From NCBI RefSeq assembly GCF_001017175.1, contig NZ_LCYG01000087.1, positions 484 to 64,483 of the forward strand: 64,000 nt of DNA, read 5' to 3'. Below the pieces are notes generated by a model that saw only the letters and a program-made list of their open reading frames with translations, made no database searches and was not told where the DNA came from. The stretch comes from Microvirga vignae. Lineage in GTDB: Bacteria; Pseudomonadota; Alphaproteobacteria; Rhizobiales; Beijerinckiaceae. The position numbers were made by a program, and so were the translations under genes. Positions within the stretch are counted from its first letter, which is position 1. Each line of letters opens with the position of its first letter. This document shows positions 9,120 to 18,629 of the stretch, piece by piece.

Positions 9120-9752
9120 GTGAGATCGGGTTTCCTTGTTCTGGCCCTCCTTGGCGGGCCGGCGGCGGCGCAAGCTCCTGTTACCCCGCCGCCGGAAGAG
9201 CGAACTTGGCATCTTACGGTTTACGGCAGCCGATGGGTCGATGCCGATCTGCTGGAGATCCCGGAGCAGGCACTCACCGGCGAACTGACGGGCGAGGAAG
9301 CCTATATCGTTGGGGCAGGCCTTTCGAGAGTCATCGTCCCCTCGTTCTCCATCCCGCTGCCGGGTACGGATTTCGCATTCCGCGGCAACCGGATTGAGAT
9401 TGAAGGCCAAGTGCTCCGCCACTTCGGCGACCAGAGCCATTGGGAGGGGACGCTCGCCCTCATGTTCCGAACCGGGCAGATCCCGCTCTTCGGCGGATTG
9501 AGCGTGAATCTGGCTTTCGGCGAGGGCCTCTCCTATGCCTCGGAGCCACCAGGGCTGGAAGGCAGCGATCGCGTCGAGCCGGTCCGGCTTCTCAACTATC
9601 TCGCCTTCGAAGCCGAGTTCTCCCATTCCTCCCTGCCGGGCGTGTATTTCGTCCCCCGGATCCATCATCGTTCCGGAGTTTTCGGGCTTTTTGCCGACAA
9701 GGGGTCCGGCTCGAATTTCATCGGGGCCGGAATCAGGGTGGATCTGCGATAG
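9120..9752 (+). CDS. Predicted outer-membrane beta-barrel protein, possibly PagL-like lipid A deacylase
   Basis: I choose the GTG at 9120, which gives 210 residues and a clean signal peptide (SGFLVLALLGGPAAAQA). An alternative GTG at 9069 adds 17 residues. The mature part alternates short hydrophobic and polar strands, as in an 8-strand barrel, and ends with an aromatic-poor strand GAGIRVDLR. Near the end, PRIHHRSGVFGLF followed by GSGSNFIGAGIR recalls the His-Ser catalytic neighbourhood of PagL-type acyloxyacyl hydrolases. That assignment is inference and rests on pattern only. It stands alone, converging on recA. Confidence 0.65.
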   Translation: MRSGFLVLALLGGPAAAQAPVTPPPEERTWHLTVYGSRWVDADLLEIPEQALTGELTGEEAYIVGAGLSRVIVPSFSIPLPGTDFAFRGNRIEIEGQVLRHFGDQSHWEGTLALMFRTGQIPLFGGLSVNLAFGEGLSYASEPPGLEGSDRVEPVRLLNYLAFEAEFSHSSLPGVYFVPRIHHRSGVFGLFADKGSGSNFIGAGIRVDLR

Positions 9753-9833
9753 GTCTCGGCCGAACAGGCCGGCTGGGACGCCAGGGGCAATAGTCAAACC
9801 TGCCTGCTCCGGCTTTTCCCGAACTGGATGGAG

Positions 9834-9869
9834 AAAACAAAAAGACCGCCGCGATCTCTCGCGACGGCC
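9834..9869 (-). terminator. recA: recA terminator
   Basis: On the minus strand a GC-rich stem (arms about 9869-9859 and 9854-9846, one G-U pair, TCTC-complement loop) is followed by TTTTTGTTTT. It lies about 80 bases after the recA stop. Confidence 0.8.
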
Positions 9870-9946
9870 CTTCCTTTGCCCTTGAAGGAGAGCAAAACCT
9901 TTATGGAGCTCAGTCTCTGCCGGACAACCGGCTGATGCTTTCAGCC

Positions 9947-11041
<1,095 letters not shown>

Positions 11042-11127
11042 GACCAGACATCCTTATGGCAGGAGGAGGAGTGAATCTCAACGCGGTGTTGAGGGAATAT
11101 ATGTACCCACTTTGTTCCTGCTTACAA

Positions 11128-11142
11128 GTTCTTTTTTTGTTC
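11128..11142 (-). promoter_or_regulatory. recA: LexA (SOS) box upstream of recA
   Basis: GTTC-TTTTTTT-GTTC on the plus strand (GAAC-N7-GAAC on the recA strand) exactly matches the alphaproteobacterial LexA operator consensus. Confidence 0.85.
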
Positions 11143-11212
11143 TCATTGAATTATTCACAACCCCAATGCGGGCCATGATGCCTCAGGCGAAAAACGATCT
11201 CTTTACAGATAC

Positions 11213-13741
11213 TTAGCGCCCCATCACCTGCTTCACCGTCTCCACCAGCTGGCGCAGGCTGAAAGGCTTGGGCAGGAAGTTGAAATCCTCACCTTCGGGC
11301 AGGTTCTTTCGGAAGGCTTCTTCCGCGTAGCCGGAGACGAAGATCACCTTGAGGTCGGGATAGAGCTTGCGCAGCTCGCCCAGCAGCGTCGGGCCGTCCA
11401 TTTCCGGCATCACGACGTCGGAGACCACGAGATCCACCGGCGCGCCGCGCTCCTGGATGATCTCCAGGGCCTCGACACCGGAGGCGGCTTCCAACACGGT
11501 GTAGCCGCGCGCAGAGAGCGCCCTGGCGTTCACGGCGCGGACCGGGTCCTCGTCTTCCACCAGGAGGATGGTTCCCTGTCCCGTCATGTCGGCGGCGGGC
11601 TTCTTGGGCGCATCGGCCCTGGCTTCCTCGGGCGCTTCCTGAACCTCGAGGATGTGGCGCGGCAGGTAGATGCTGAAGGTCGTGCCTTGTCCGGGCTTCG
11701 AATTCACGTCGATATAGCCGCCCGACTGCTTCACGATACCGAATACGGTGGAAAGGCCGAGGCCCGTACCCTTGCCCACTTCCTTCGTGGTGAAGAAGGG
11801 TTCGAAGATCTTGTCGAGCACTTCCGCGCTCATGCCGATGCCGGTATCGGAGACCTCCACCAGCACGTAATCGGCTGGCGGCATGGCGCTCACGTTCAGG
11901 CGCGCCGCCTCCTGGGCCGAGACATTGGCCGTGCGGATCGCGAGCTTGCCGCCGCCTGGCATGGCATCGCGTGCGTTCACGGCGAGGTTCACCACCACCT
12001 GCTCGAACTGGTTCACGTCCGCCTTCACGAACCACAGGTCGCGGCCATGGCTGAGGTCCAACTCCACCCGCTCGCCGAGGAGGCGCTTGAGGAGCATGGA
12101 GAGATCGTAGAGCCGGTCGTTGAGATTGAGCACCTCCGGCCGCAGGGTCTGGCGGCGGGAGAAGGCGAGCAGCTGGCGCACCAGGCTCGCGGCCCGGTTC
12201 GCGTTCTGCTTGATCTGCATGATGTCCTGGAAGGACGGATCGGTCGGCCGGTGGTTGGCAAGCAGCAGATCGCTGTACCCGATGATCGCCTGGAGCACGT
12301 TGTTGAAGTCGTGCGCCACACCGCCGGCGAGTTGGCCGACCGCGTTCATCTTCTGAGACTGGGCGAGTTGCTCCTCGACTTTGCGGAAATCCGTGGTGTC
12401 CAGGGCATAGAGGATTGCCGTCTCGCCGTCCGCGCCAGTATCACCCGCGGGCGTCACCCACACGCGGACGGAGCTGCCGTTCTCGCCGGCCGTCTGGAGT
12501 TCGAGCGGCGCGATATCGCCCCGGTTCTCGGCCACGGCCTTAAGCGCGGCCTCAAGCGGGCCGCCTTCACGGAAGCTCTCGAAGATGGAGGGTCCCTCAC
12601 CTCCGCCCTCGCCCGTACGTGGCAAGGTGCCGAAAAGCTTGGAGAACGGTGCATTCGCATGGACGATCCGGCCGGCCCGATTCACGGTCGCAATCGCAAT
12701 GGGCGTGTTGTTGAAGAAGCGAACGAAGCGCACCTCGGCGGCCCGCTGGCCCTCGTCCACCTCGACACCCGGCGAGCGATTGATGACGAGCGTCCGGGAG
12801 GCGCCCATGCGGCCGTCCTGGCCGAAGGCGATGCGGTGATAGAGGCGCACCGGCAGGAACTGGCCGTTGCGGCGGCGAAGATCGAGATCGAAGGTTTCCG
12901 TGCGCACGGTTCCCGGATCGCCCGTGAACGAGGTCATCACCGCCACCACGTTGCGCGGCACGATATCGGCCAGATTCAGGCCGCCGGAGCCGACCTGGGC
13001 GAGGTCGTAGTCGAGCCAGGTGGCGAGCGTGGCGTTGAGATAAATGATCGAGCCGCTGGGATCGATGGAAAGAAAACCCGCCGGTGCATGATCCAGATAA
13101 TCAATGGCGTGCTGAAGCTCCTGGAAGACGTTTTCCTGGCGCTCCCGTTCATGAGTGATATCGGCAATGCTCCAGAGCGTCGCCTCCCGGCGGCCGGAAC
13201 GCGGCACGGGACGGACGCGGACGCGGTACCAGCCAAATTCCTGCGTCCCGTCGAGGGATGGCGACAGGCGAATCTCCTCCGTGCCGGTTCGGTGTTCTCG
13301 GGCAGCCTGGGCCAGGCGGTAGATCGCCTCGGAGACTTCCGGAGCGCCCATGAACACACGCTCGGCAGGCCGGATCTCGTCCCCGTCCGAGCGGGCAAAG
13401 GAGAGATAGGCCTCGTTGGCGTAGATGATCCGACCATCATCGATCACGGCCAAGCCCTCGCCCGCCGTATCGGCCATGAGCTTGGTGATGTCGTTGCGAA
13501 CGGTTTGGCCGGCAAACTGGATGACACCGATGGCCCAAGCAAAGAGGAAGAACACGCCCGCCATGGCGAAGAAGGCGAGCAGCCCCAGGATCAGAGGCTG
13601 CGCCTGCTCGCTGCCAAGATAGCGAAGGCTCAATACCGCGCCGGCCAGAACGGCAGCCAGCAGCAGGACCCATCCGAAATGGCCGGGGCGGTCGGACCGG
13701 TCGATGGTCGAGCCCTTTGGCATGTCGCCTTGGTGAGCCAT
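11213..13741 (-). CDS. cckA: Cell-cycle hybrid histidine kinase CckA
   Basis: A hybrid kinase of 842 residues from ATG 13741 (a GTG three codons upstream at 13750 is possible). Two membrane segments lie at about residues 25-42 and 50-75. PAS-like regions follow (about 95-200, 210-330 and 340-455). The HisKA H-box is VGQLAGGVAHDFNNVL, with the phospho-histidine near residue 477. The ATPase domain shows NARDAMPGGG, DTGIGM and GTGLGLSTVFGIV. The C-terminal receiver domain has the acceptor Asp in VVSDVVMPEMDG (about residue 775) and a conserved Lys in LPKPFS. CckA phosphorylates ChpT and through it CtrA, controlling replication, division and motility. Position next to recA is typical for this order. 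Confidence 0.95.
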   Translation of the reverse strand: MAHQGDMPKGSTIDRSDRPGHFGWVLLLAAVLAGAVLSLRYLGSEQAQPLILGLLAFFAMAGVFFLFAWAIGVIQFAGQTVRNDITKLMADTAGEGLAVIDDGRIIYANEAYLSFARSDGDEIRPAERVFMGAPEVSEAIYRLAQAAREHRTGTEEIRLSPSLDGTQEFGWYRVRVRPVPRSGRREATLWSIADITHERERQENVFQELQHAIDYLDHAPAGFLSIDPSGSIIYLNATLATWLDYDLAQVGSGGLNLADIVPRNVVAVMTSFTGDPGTVRTETFDLDLRRRNGQFLPVRLYHRIAFGQDGRMGASRTLVINRSPGVEVDEGQRAAEVRFVRFFNNTPIAIATVNRAGRIVHANAPFSKLFGTLPRTGEGGGEGPSIFESFREGGPLEAALKAVAENRGDIAPLELQTAGENGSSVRVWVTPAGDTGADGETAILYALDTTDFRKVEEQLAQSQKMNAVGQLAGGVAHDFNNVLQAIIGYSDLLLANHRPTDPSFQDIMQIKQNANRAASLVRQLLAFSRRQTLRPEVLNLNDRLYDLSMLLKRLLGERVELDLSHGRDLWFVKADVNQFEQVVVNLAVNARDAMPGGGKLAIRTANVSAQEAARLNVSAMPPADYVLVEVSDTGIGMSAEVLDKIFEPFFTTKEVGKGTGLGLSTVFGIVKQSGGYIDVNSKPGQGTTFSIYLPRHILEVQEAPEEARADAPKKPAADMTGQGTILLVEDEDPVRAVNARALSARGYTVLEAASGVEALEIIQERGAPVDLVVSDVVMPEMDGPTLLGELRKLYPDLKVIFVSGYAEEAFRKNLPEGEDFNFLPKPFSLRQLVETVKQVMGR

Positions 13742-14128
13742 GAACTTCACTATCCTTCAGGGAGGCGGATGTGCCGTGGCACCGGATGCGGAATCCTACA
13801 TCCAACCGCTTGAACTTCGGATCGTCCTACACGGAATTTATTGATTGACCTCTAAGGCCGCATCAAGAGACTGCGCAAGAGGCCTGAACCCAAAGGTTTT
13901 CCAGGGAAGAACTCTCAGCCTGCCCCGTGCTGGCCACATTTTGCGTGCTTGAGGGCCCTTCACCCTTCCCTTGCGGATTGCAGGGTTTCCCGTGAACCCC
14001 ATATGCCGCAAGGCGTAGATTGTGCCGTTAACCATCTGTTAACCTTGCGGCTGGCTTTGACGGTCAATGTGATACAACCAACACAGAACTGGCCTGTCAA
14101 AGGCCCCCACAAGGCTTGAGAGTTCATC
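13742..14128. other. Divergent cckA/fliO intergenic region
   Basis: About 390 bases with no gene. It holds a CtrA-type box at 14028-14042. An AAGGA element (minus strand) lies before the cckA start. Confidence 0.5.
14028..14042 (+). promoter_or_regulatory. CtrA-binding box
   Basis: TTAA-CCATCTG-TTAA is a perfect TTAA-N7-TTAA full site, the consensus for the response regulator CtrA. It lies 86 bases before the fliO-like start and about 290 bases upstream of cckA on the other strand, so it could control a motility gene, the kinase that activates CtrA, or both. Confidence 0.75.
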
Positions 14129-15358
14129 GTGTCATCTCTTTTTGGTATCGAAGCGTCGCGAGCAGTCCTCTTCGTGATCGCATTCGCGATCATTCTGGCT
14201 CTGGTCGCCCTGTTCGGCCTGGTCCTGCGCAAGTTGACGGGCGCTCGCCTCATGATGCCGGGCAGCGATCGGTCCCGCAGCCGCCAGCCGCGGCTTGGCA
14301 TCGTCGACGTTTACGACCTTGACCGGCAGCGGCAGCTTCTTCTGCTGCGCCGTGACAATGTCGAGCACCTCCTCCTCATCGGCGGCCCCAATGATGTGGT
14401 CATCGAGACCAACATCGTGCGCGTGGCCGGCGCCCGGATTCCAGCTGCGGCCAACGAGCCGGGTCCTGAGCGTTTCGAACCCTCCCTGGATCAGGCTCAG
14501 CGCCCAGTGCAAGTCGAGGCCAACGGGCGTCCTTCCATCGAGGCTCAGCTTGCGGCCCAGCTCGGTGCCTTCGTGCGTCGTCCGTCCGAGGAATCCGACG
14601 TGGACCAGGAGCTTTCGGCGGTTGCCTCCGTCAGCGCTCCCATTCCGGCGCATGCCGAGCCCATGCTGAAGCCCGACGTCGTGTCGGTGACGGCCGCTCC
14701 GGTTGTGCAGGGCCTGCGCGCCGAAGCCCGGACGGCAGCCCCTTCCCCGAGCGCTCCGGTTGCTCCTGTGGCCCCGCCACCGGTCGAGCGTCCTGAGCCG
14801 CGTCCGACCTTTGCCCCGCCACCGTTCCAGTCGCGTCCGACGCCGACGGCTCCGACTCCACCCGCACCTCCCCCGCAGGCAGAGCCCGTCCGCCCCTTCC
14901 AAGCCGCACCGGCCGAGAAGCCTGTGGCTCCCGCCCCCAAGGCTGTGCCCGATGCCGCGGCTCTCTCCAACATGGCCAAGCAGCTCGAGGAGGCCCTGAA
15001 GCGTCCCGCCGCGTCGGTGGCTCCTGCTCCGGCCCCGGCCCATGAGCCGCACGAAGGGGATGTGGCTGACGAGGACGACCTGCTTGAAACCGGGCACACC
15101 AAGGAAGCGCCTGTGGCCTACCGCGACGAGGATCACGAGGATCACGAGGATCTCGTCGAGGAGCCCGCTCCCGCTCCACAGCCCGAGCCGCGTCCGACAG
15201 CCGAGCCGGTCCGCCCGGCTCCGTCGCCGCTGCCTCCGCAGCAGCCTGAGCCCGCTCCGGCTCCGCAGAAGGCGTCTGATCCCTTCTCCGTGGAGGATAT
15301 CGAGGCTGAATTCGCCCGCCTGCTCGGACGTCCGCTGGATACCGGCAAGAAGGGCTAG
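14129..15358 (+). CDS. fliO: FliO-like flagellar biosynthesis / membrane protein with Pro-rich tail
   Basis: A 409-residue protein with one strong membrane helix (LFVIAFAIILALVALFGLVL, about residues 14-33). A FliO-type soluble domain follows (about 34-105): RLGIVDVYDLDRQRQLLLLRRDNVEHLLLIGGPNDVVIE. In flagellar export, FliO assists assembly of the FliPQR gate. Residues from about 185 on are very rich in Pro and Ala, with an acidic patch (EDHEDHEDLVEE), and are probably disordered; this tail is longer than in enteric FliO. No other flagellar gene is in the window, so it may have a non-flagellar role. A CtrA box upstream fits cell-cycle-timed expression. Confidence 0.75.
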   Translation: MSSLFGIEASRAVLFVIAFAIILALVALFGLVLRKLTGARLMMPGSDRSRSRQPRLGIVDVYDLDRQRQLLLLRRDNVEHLLLIGGPNDVVIETNIVRVAGARIPAAANEPGPERFEPSLDQAQRPVQVEANGRPSIEAQLAAQLGAFVRRPSEESDVDQELSAVASVSAPIPAHAEPMLKPDVVSVTAAPVVQGLRAEARTAAPSPSAPVAPVAPPPVERPEPRPTFAPPPFQSRPTPTAPTPPAPPPQAEPVRPFQAAPAEKPVAPAPKAVPDAAALSNMAKQLEEALKRPAASVAPAPAPAHEPHEGDVADEDDLLETGHTKEAPVAYRDEDHEDHEDLVEEPAPAPQPEPRPTAEPVRPAPSPLPPQQPEPAPAPQKASDPFSVEDIEAEFARLLGRPLDTGKKG

Positions 15359-15469
15359 AGCATCGGACCCGAAAGTGTAATCCACTTTTGGGATCGATCC
15401 GCTGCTCCCTTCTTTTCATGACCACATCGTATCGTGCCGAAAACCGGATCCGGTTTTCGGCACGATACG
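15356..15469. repeat. RIME/REP-like palindromic element, copy 2 (double)
   Basis: Two units lie between fliO and dksA. The first (about 15356-15408) carries GAGCATCGGACCC and an imperfect CACTTT inverted repeat. The second (15428-15469) is a perfect 42-bp palindrome centred on GGATCC with arms starting CGTATCGTGCCGAAAACC. The GAAAACCGGATCC core matches the other copies. Confidence 0.8.
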
Positions 15470-15490
15470 CTAAGCACCTAAAAGCTAACG

Positions 15491-15518
15491 AAAAAGGCTC
15501 CGTTACCGGAGCCCTTTT
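15491..15518 (-). terminator. dksA: dksA terminator, bidirectional
   Basis: GGCTCC (15496-15501) and GGAGCC (15508-15513) form a stem flanked by five A on the left and CTTTTG on the right, so it has a T-run on both strands and can serve dksA (minus) and the convergent fliO transcript. Confidence 0.85.
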
Positions 15519-15544
15519 GTTTGTGTAGGAATGAAAGGGAGGGA

Positions 15545-15964
15545 TCAGTCGTCCCGGTAGACCCGCTCGTTGCGCTCATGACGCTCCTGGGCTTCCAGAG
15601 AGAGGGTCGCGATGGGGCGAGCCTCGAGACGCTTGAGAGAAATCGGATCGCCGGTTTCCTCGCAGTAACCGTAGGAGCCGTCATCGATCCGGGCGAGAGC
15701 CGCATCGATCTTGGCGATCAGCTTGCGCTGGCGGTCGCGGGCGCGAAGCTCGATAGCACGGTCCGTTTCAGAAGAGGCGCGGTCCGCCAGGTCAGGATGG
15801 TTCTCGTTCTCGCTCTGCAAGGTGGCGAGAGTTTCCTGAGCCTCTTTGAGGATGTCGTTTTTCCAGCCGATCAGCTTGCGCCGGAAATACTCCCTCTGCC
15901 GTTCATTCATGAAGGGCTCGTCTTCTGTCGGTCGATAACCCTCATCAATAACGATGTCTGTCAT
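15545..15964 (-). CDS. dksA: RNA polymerase-binding transcription factor DksA
   Basis: Start at ATG 15964 gives 139 residues, the usual length; an upstream in-frame start at 16027 would add 21 residues unlike the family. The coiled-coil arm is NERQREYFRRKLIGWKNDI to RDRQRKLIAKIDAAL. The globular end reads YGYCEETGDPISLKRLEARP. DksA enters the RNA polymerase secondary channel and, with ppGpp, resets rRNA and amino-acid promoters. Only one of the four zinc-finger cysteines is kept, as in other alphaproteobacterial and 'zinc-independent' DksA proteins, so the fold probably does not need zinc. Confidence 0.93.
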   Translation of the reverse strand: MTDIVIDEGYRPTEDEPFMNERQREYFRRKLIGWKNDILKEAQETLATLQSENENHPDLADRASSETDRAIELRARDRQRKLIAKIDAALARIDDGSYGYCEETGDPISLKRLEARPIATLSLEAQERHERNERVYRDD

Positions 15965-16128
15965 GTTCGGCCATTGTTCCCCAATGAACTGTGGGGCCCC
16001 TATATAGTGAAGCCGGTTCCGCGACAACGCTCTTCAGCGTCATCGATTCGTCTAAATATTTCCATTGCACCCCTTGAAACGCCTGGAATACGGGCAAAGG
16101 CCCCAAACTGAACGATTTGCCGCACCAC

Positions 16129-17115
16129 TTAAGAGGCGGCGGCCTCGGCCCGGCTGATCAGCTCCCCGGCCACATCCGCGACCTTCGGCGGCTCCTCGCG
16201 GATGAAGGGCAACGGGCGGCAGACGGAGAGTGCGGCAAGCCCGAATCGGGCCGTCATGAGGCCGTTCAGAACGCCCTCCCCCAGCTTCGCCGAGATCCGA
16301 GCCGCCAGACCCAGCCCCAAAACCTGCTGCATGAGGCTGTCGCCCACCGCCACGCCGCCAGTAACGGCCAAGTGGTTCAGCGCCGCCTTCGCGAGCCTCA
16401 AGAAACCAAAGAGGCCCGGCCTGCCGCCGTAAATTCGCGCCAGGGTCCGCAGCAGGCGCATCGCAGAGAAGATCACGAAGGCGACGTCCACGATTGCGCG
16501 CGGGCTCACAGCCGTCACCAGAGAGACCTGCTTGGCTGCGGCAGCAATCGCGCGCTTGGCCTGGGCATCGAGCGGGGCCAGCAGCTCACGTTCGGCGATG
16601 GCGAGCCGATCATCGGCGTCGATGATCTCATCTGTGAGGGCCTTGAGCCTGGCTCTTGCCTGGGCCGCGCTGCTTCTGCCGCCGTAGAGGCCCAAGAGAT
16701 CGGCCACAATGCCTTTGGCAGCCTTATGGTCCTTCACCGCCAAAGCATCGACAGCGGATTCACGGAGCTTCTCGATCTTCTGCTCCCGCCAGATCCCCAA
16801 AGCCTCCCGCCCAATGATGGCCAAAAAGGCCAGGGCCGCGATCACCGTGAGCGCCAGCGCCACCCAGCCGAGCCAAGGGGTAACGGCATAAAGATCGACG
16901 ATCAGATTTTCGAGGGCGAGGCCCAACCCCAGCAACAGGAGGCCCGAGAGCGCCGAGACCAGAATGCTCACCCAAGGCGCGCGTCGCCGTTCACCCATGG
17001 GCACAACAACGCCATCCGCCGCCTCAATGGCATCGAACGGCTCCTCCGTTACCTGGATCGAACCGCCGGTCACATTGGGATCGTTGAGGCGAAAGGCGCG
17101 AGGTTGGCGGCTCAT
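16129..17115 (-). CDS. YcjF family membrane protein (TIGR01620/DUF697)
   Basis: A 328-residue inner-membrane protein of the YcjF family. Two adjacent membrane segments lie at about residues 48-105 (ILVSALSGLLLLGLGLAL and WVALALTVIAALAFLAI). A DUF697-type region follows, with VSLVTAVSPRAIVDVAF and GGVAVGDSLMQQVLGLG. Its ATG overlaps the stop of the YcjX gene by 4 bases (17112-17115), so the two are translationally coupled. YcjX/YcjF pairs occur across proteobacteria and are linked to envelope stress in enterics, but no biochemical role is established. Confidence 0.88.
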   Translation of the reverse strand: MSRQPRAFRLNDPNVTGGSIQVTEEPFDAIEAADGVVVPMGERRRAPWVSILVSALSGLLLLGLGLALENLIVDLYAVTPWLGWVALALTVIAALAFLAIIGREALGIWREQKIEKLRESAVDALAVKDHKAAKGIVADLLGLYGGRSSAAQARARLKALTDEIIDADDRLAIAERELLAPLDAQAKRAIAAAAKQVSLVTAVSPRAIVDVAFVIFSAMRLLRTLARIYGGRPGLFGFLRLAKAALNHLAVTGGVAVGDSLMQQVLGLGLAARISAKLGEGVLNGLMTARFGLAALSVCRPLPFIREEPPKVADVAGELISRAEAAAS

Positions 17116-18560
17116 GCGAAACGGTCCCCCAGCAGGAATTCAAGGGCGCGGTCGAGACGGATATGAGGCATCTTGGCCATGCGGCCCGCCGCATCGACCG
17201 GCAGCTTGGGCGGCCTGAAGCGGGGGAAGCGGAACGAGCCGGGCTCGATGGCGCCATGGAAGATGGCTTCGGCCGATTCCGGCAGCTCGCCCGGAAAGAT
17301 CGCAGCTTCTGTCTCGCCATCGAAAATCTCATTCCCCACTCGCTCGCCGACCTCGGGAATGCCGGCGACCGCCCGCAGAGTCTCGCGCCCTTCGCGGATG
17401 GTCGTCTCTCGGGTCGCGCGCATGGAAGCCAGCGCCACGGTGCCGACCCGCGCGCCCGCAGCTTCCGTGCGGCGCGAGGCGCGGTTCACGAGATGGCGCA
17501 GGACCGCATCGAGACGGTCGTGATCCGTGTGATGGATGTGGTCGGCTTTCGTGGCCGCAAACAGCACCCGGTCGGCCCGGGGAGAGAACAGGCGGGAGAG
17601 GAGCGTGTTGCGCCCGGTCCGAAACGCCATGAGCACCTGGTCGAGTGCCTCCTCCAGCTCGGCCAGAGCCGCAGGTCCGGCATCGATGGCGGCGAGCACG
17701 TCCACCAGCACGATCTGCCTGTCGATGCGTTGGAAATGGTCGCGAAAGAAGGGCCGGACCACATGGGTCTTATAGGCCTCGAAGCGTCGCTCCATGAGAG
17801 CGGCGAAGCGGCCAGGGGCAATAGGCTGACCACTCGGCAGATCGAGTGGCGCGAAGGTGAGCGCCGGCGAGCCTGCGAGATCGCCGGGCATGAGGAAACG
17901 CCCTGGAGGCGTCGTCGCCACGGCTTCGGCACCCACCCGGAGAGCCATGAGATAATCCTTGAAGACCTCGCTCGCCTTGGAGGCCAGTACCTCGTCGGCG
18001 GGGCCGGCTGGGTCGAGGGTCTTTAAAATCTCGTGCCAGCGGCCTGCGACCGCCGCCCGGTCGCGGCGGCGGCTGGCTTCGATCGTCTGGCGGGACCATT
18101 CGGCATAGCCCGCATCGAGCAGCGCCAGATCGAGCAGCCACTCGCCGGGGTAATCCACGATGTCGAGTGCAAGCGATGCCGGCCCTGGGCGCCATCCCGC
18201 TTTACGTTCATATTCAATATCCACCCGCAACTCACTGATCCGACTCGTGGATTGCGGCCAGCGGCGATCCTGCGTGAGGGCCGCCATATGCTCTTCGAAC
18301 GGGAAACGCGGCACCGCATCGTCGGGCTGTGGGCTAAGATGTGCGCGGCGAATCCGTCCCTCCGCAGAGGCCCGGAATGCAGGCAGGTTCGTGCCGCGCG
18401 TCAGATGATGCACCAATGCGGTAGTGAACACGGTCTTGCCGGAGCGGGCCAACCCCGTGACGCCGAGACGGAGGGAGGGCTGGATCAGTTGGCCGGAGGC
18501 CTCCCAGAAAGATTGCGCAGCAGACCCGGCGCGGGAGGCAAGATCGGTAATGACGGACAC
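17112..18560 (-). CDS. YcjX family P-loop protein (DUF463)
   Basis: A 482-residue protein with Walker A GLARSGKTVFTTALVHHL near residue 38. The family belongs to the dynamin-like/YcjX branch of P-loop NTPases. Other conserved blocks are VDYPGEWLLDLALLD (about residue 135), RFLMPGDLAGSPALTFAPL and RQIVLVDVLAAIDAGP. FAATKADHIHHTDHDRL is a probable guanine-recognition or NKxD-like site (TKAD). Length is normal for the family (about 460-490). It overlaps the YcjF gene by 4 bases; the two proteins probably act together at the inner membrane. Confidence 0.9.
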   Translation of the reverse strand: MSVITDLASRAGSAAQSFWEASGQLIQPSLRLGVTGLARSGKTVFTTALVHHLTRGTNLPAFRASAEGRIRRAHLSPQPDDAVPRFPFEEHMAALTQDRRWPQSTSRISELRVDIEYERKAGWRPGPASLALDIVDYPGEWLLDLALLDAGYAEWSRQTIEASRRRDRAAVAGRWHEILKTLDPAGPADEVLASKASEVFKDYLMALRVGAEAVATTPPGRFLMPGDLAGSPALTFAPLDLPSGQPIAPGRFAALMERRFEAYKTHVVRPFFRDHFQRIDRQIVLVDVLAAIDAGPAALAELEEALDQVLMAFRTGRNTLLSRLFSPRADRVLFAATKADHIHHTDHDRLDAVLRHLVNRASRRTEAAGARVGTVALASMRATRETTIREGRETLRAVAGIPEVGERVGNEIFDGETEAAIFPGELPESAEAIFHGAIEPGSFRFPRFRPPKLPVDAAGRMAKMPHIRLDRALEFLLGDRFA

Positions 18561-18629
18561 GCAGATGAACCTAATTCTCTCAAGCCAAGCTGAAAGGTGG
18601 GGCTTGAAGTCCTATCCCGCAAGGCGGGC

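Noticed and set aside
11654-13813. 719-residue frame antisense to cckA
   Set aside because: Shadow frame; the CckA reading carries every kinase and receiver motif on the other strand.
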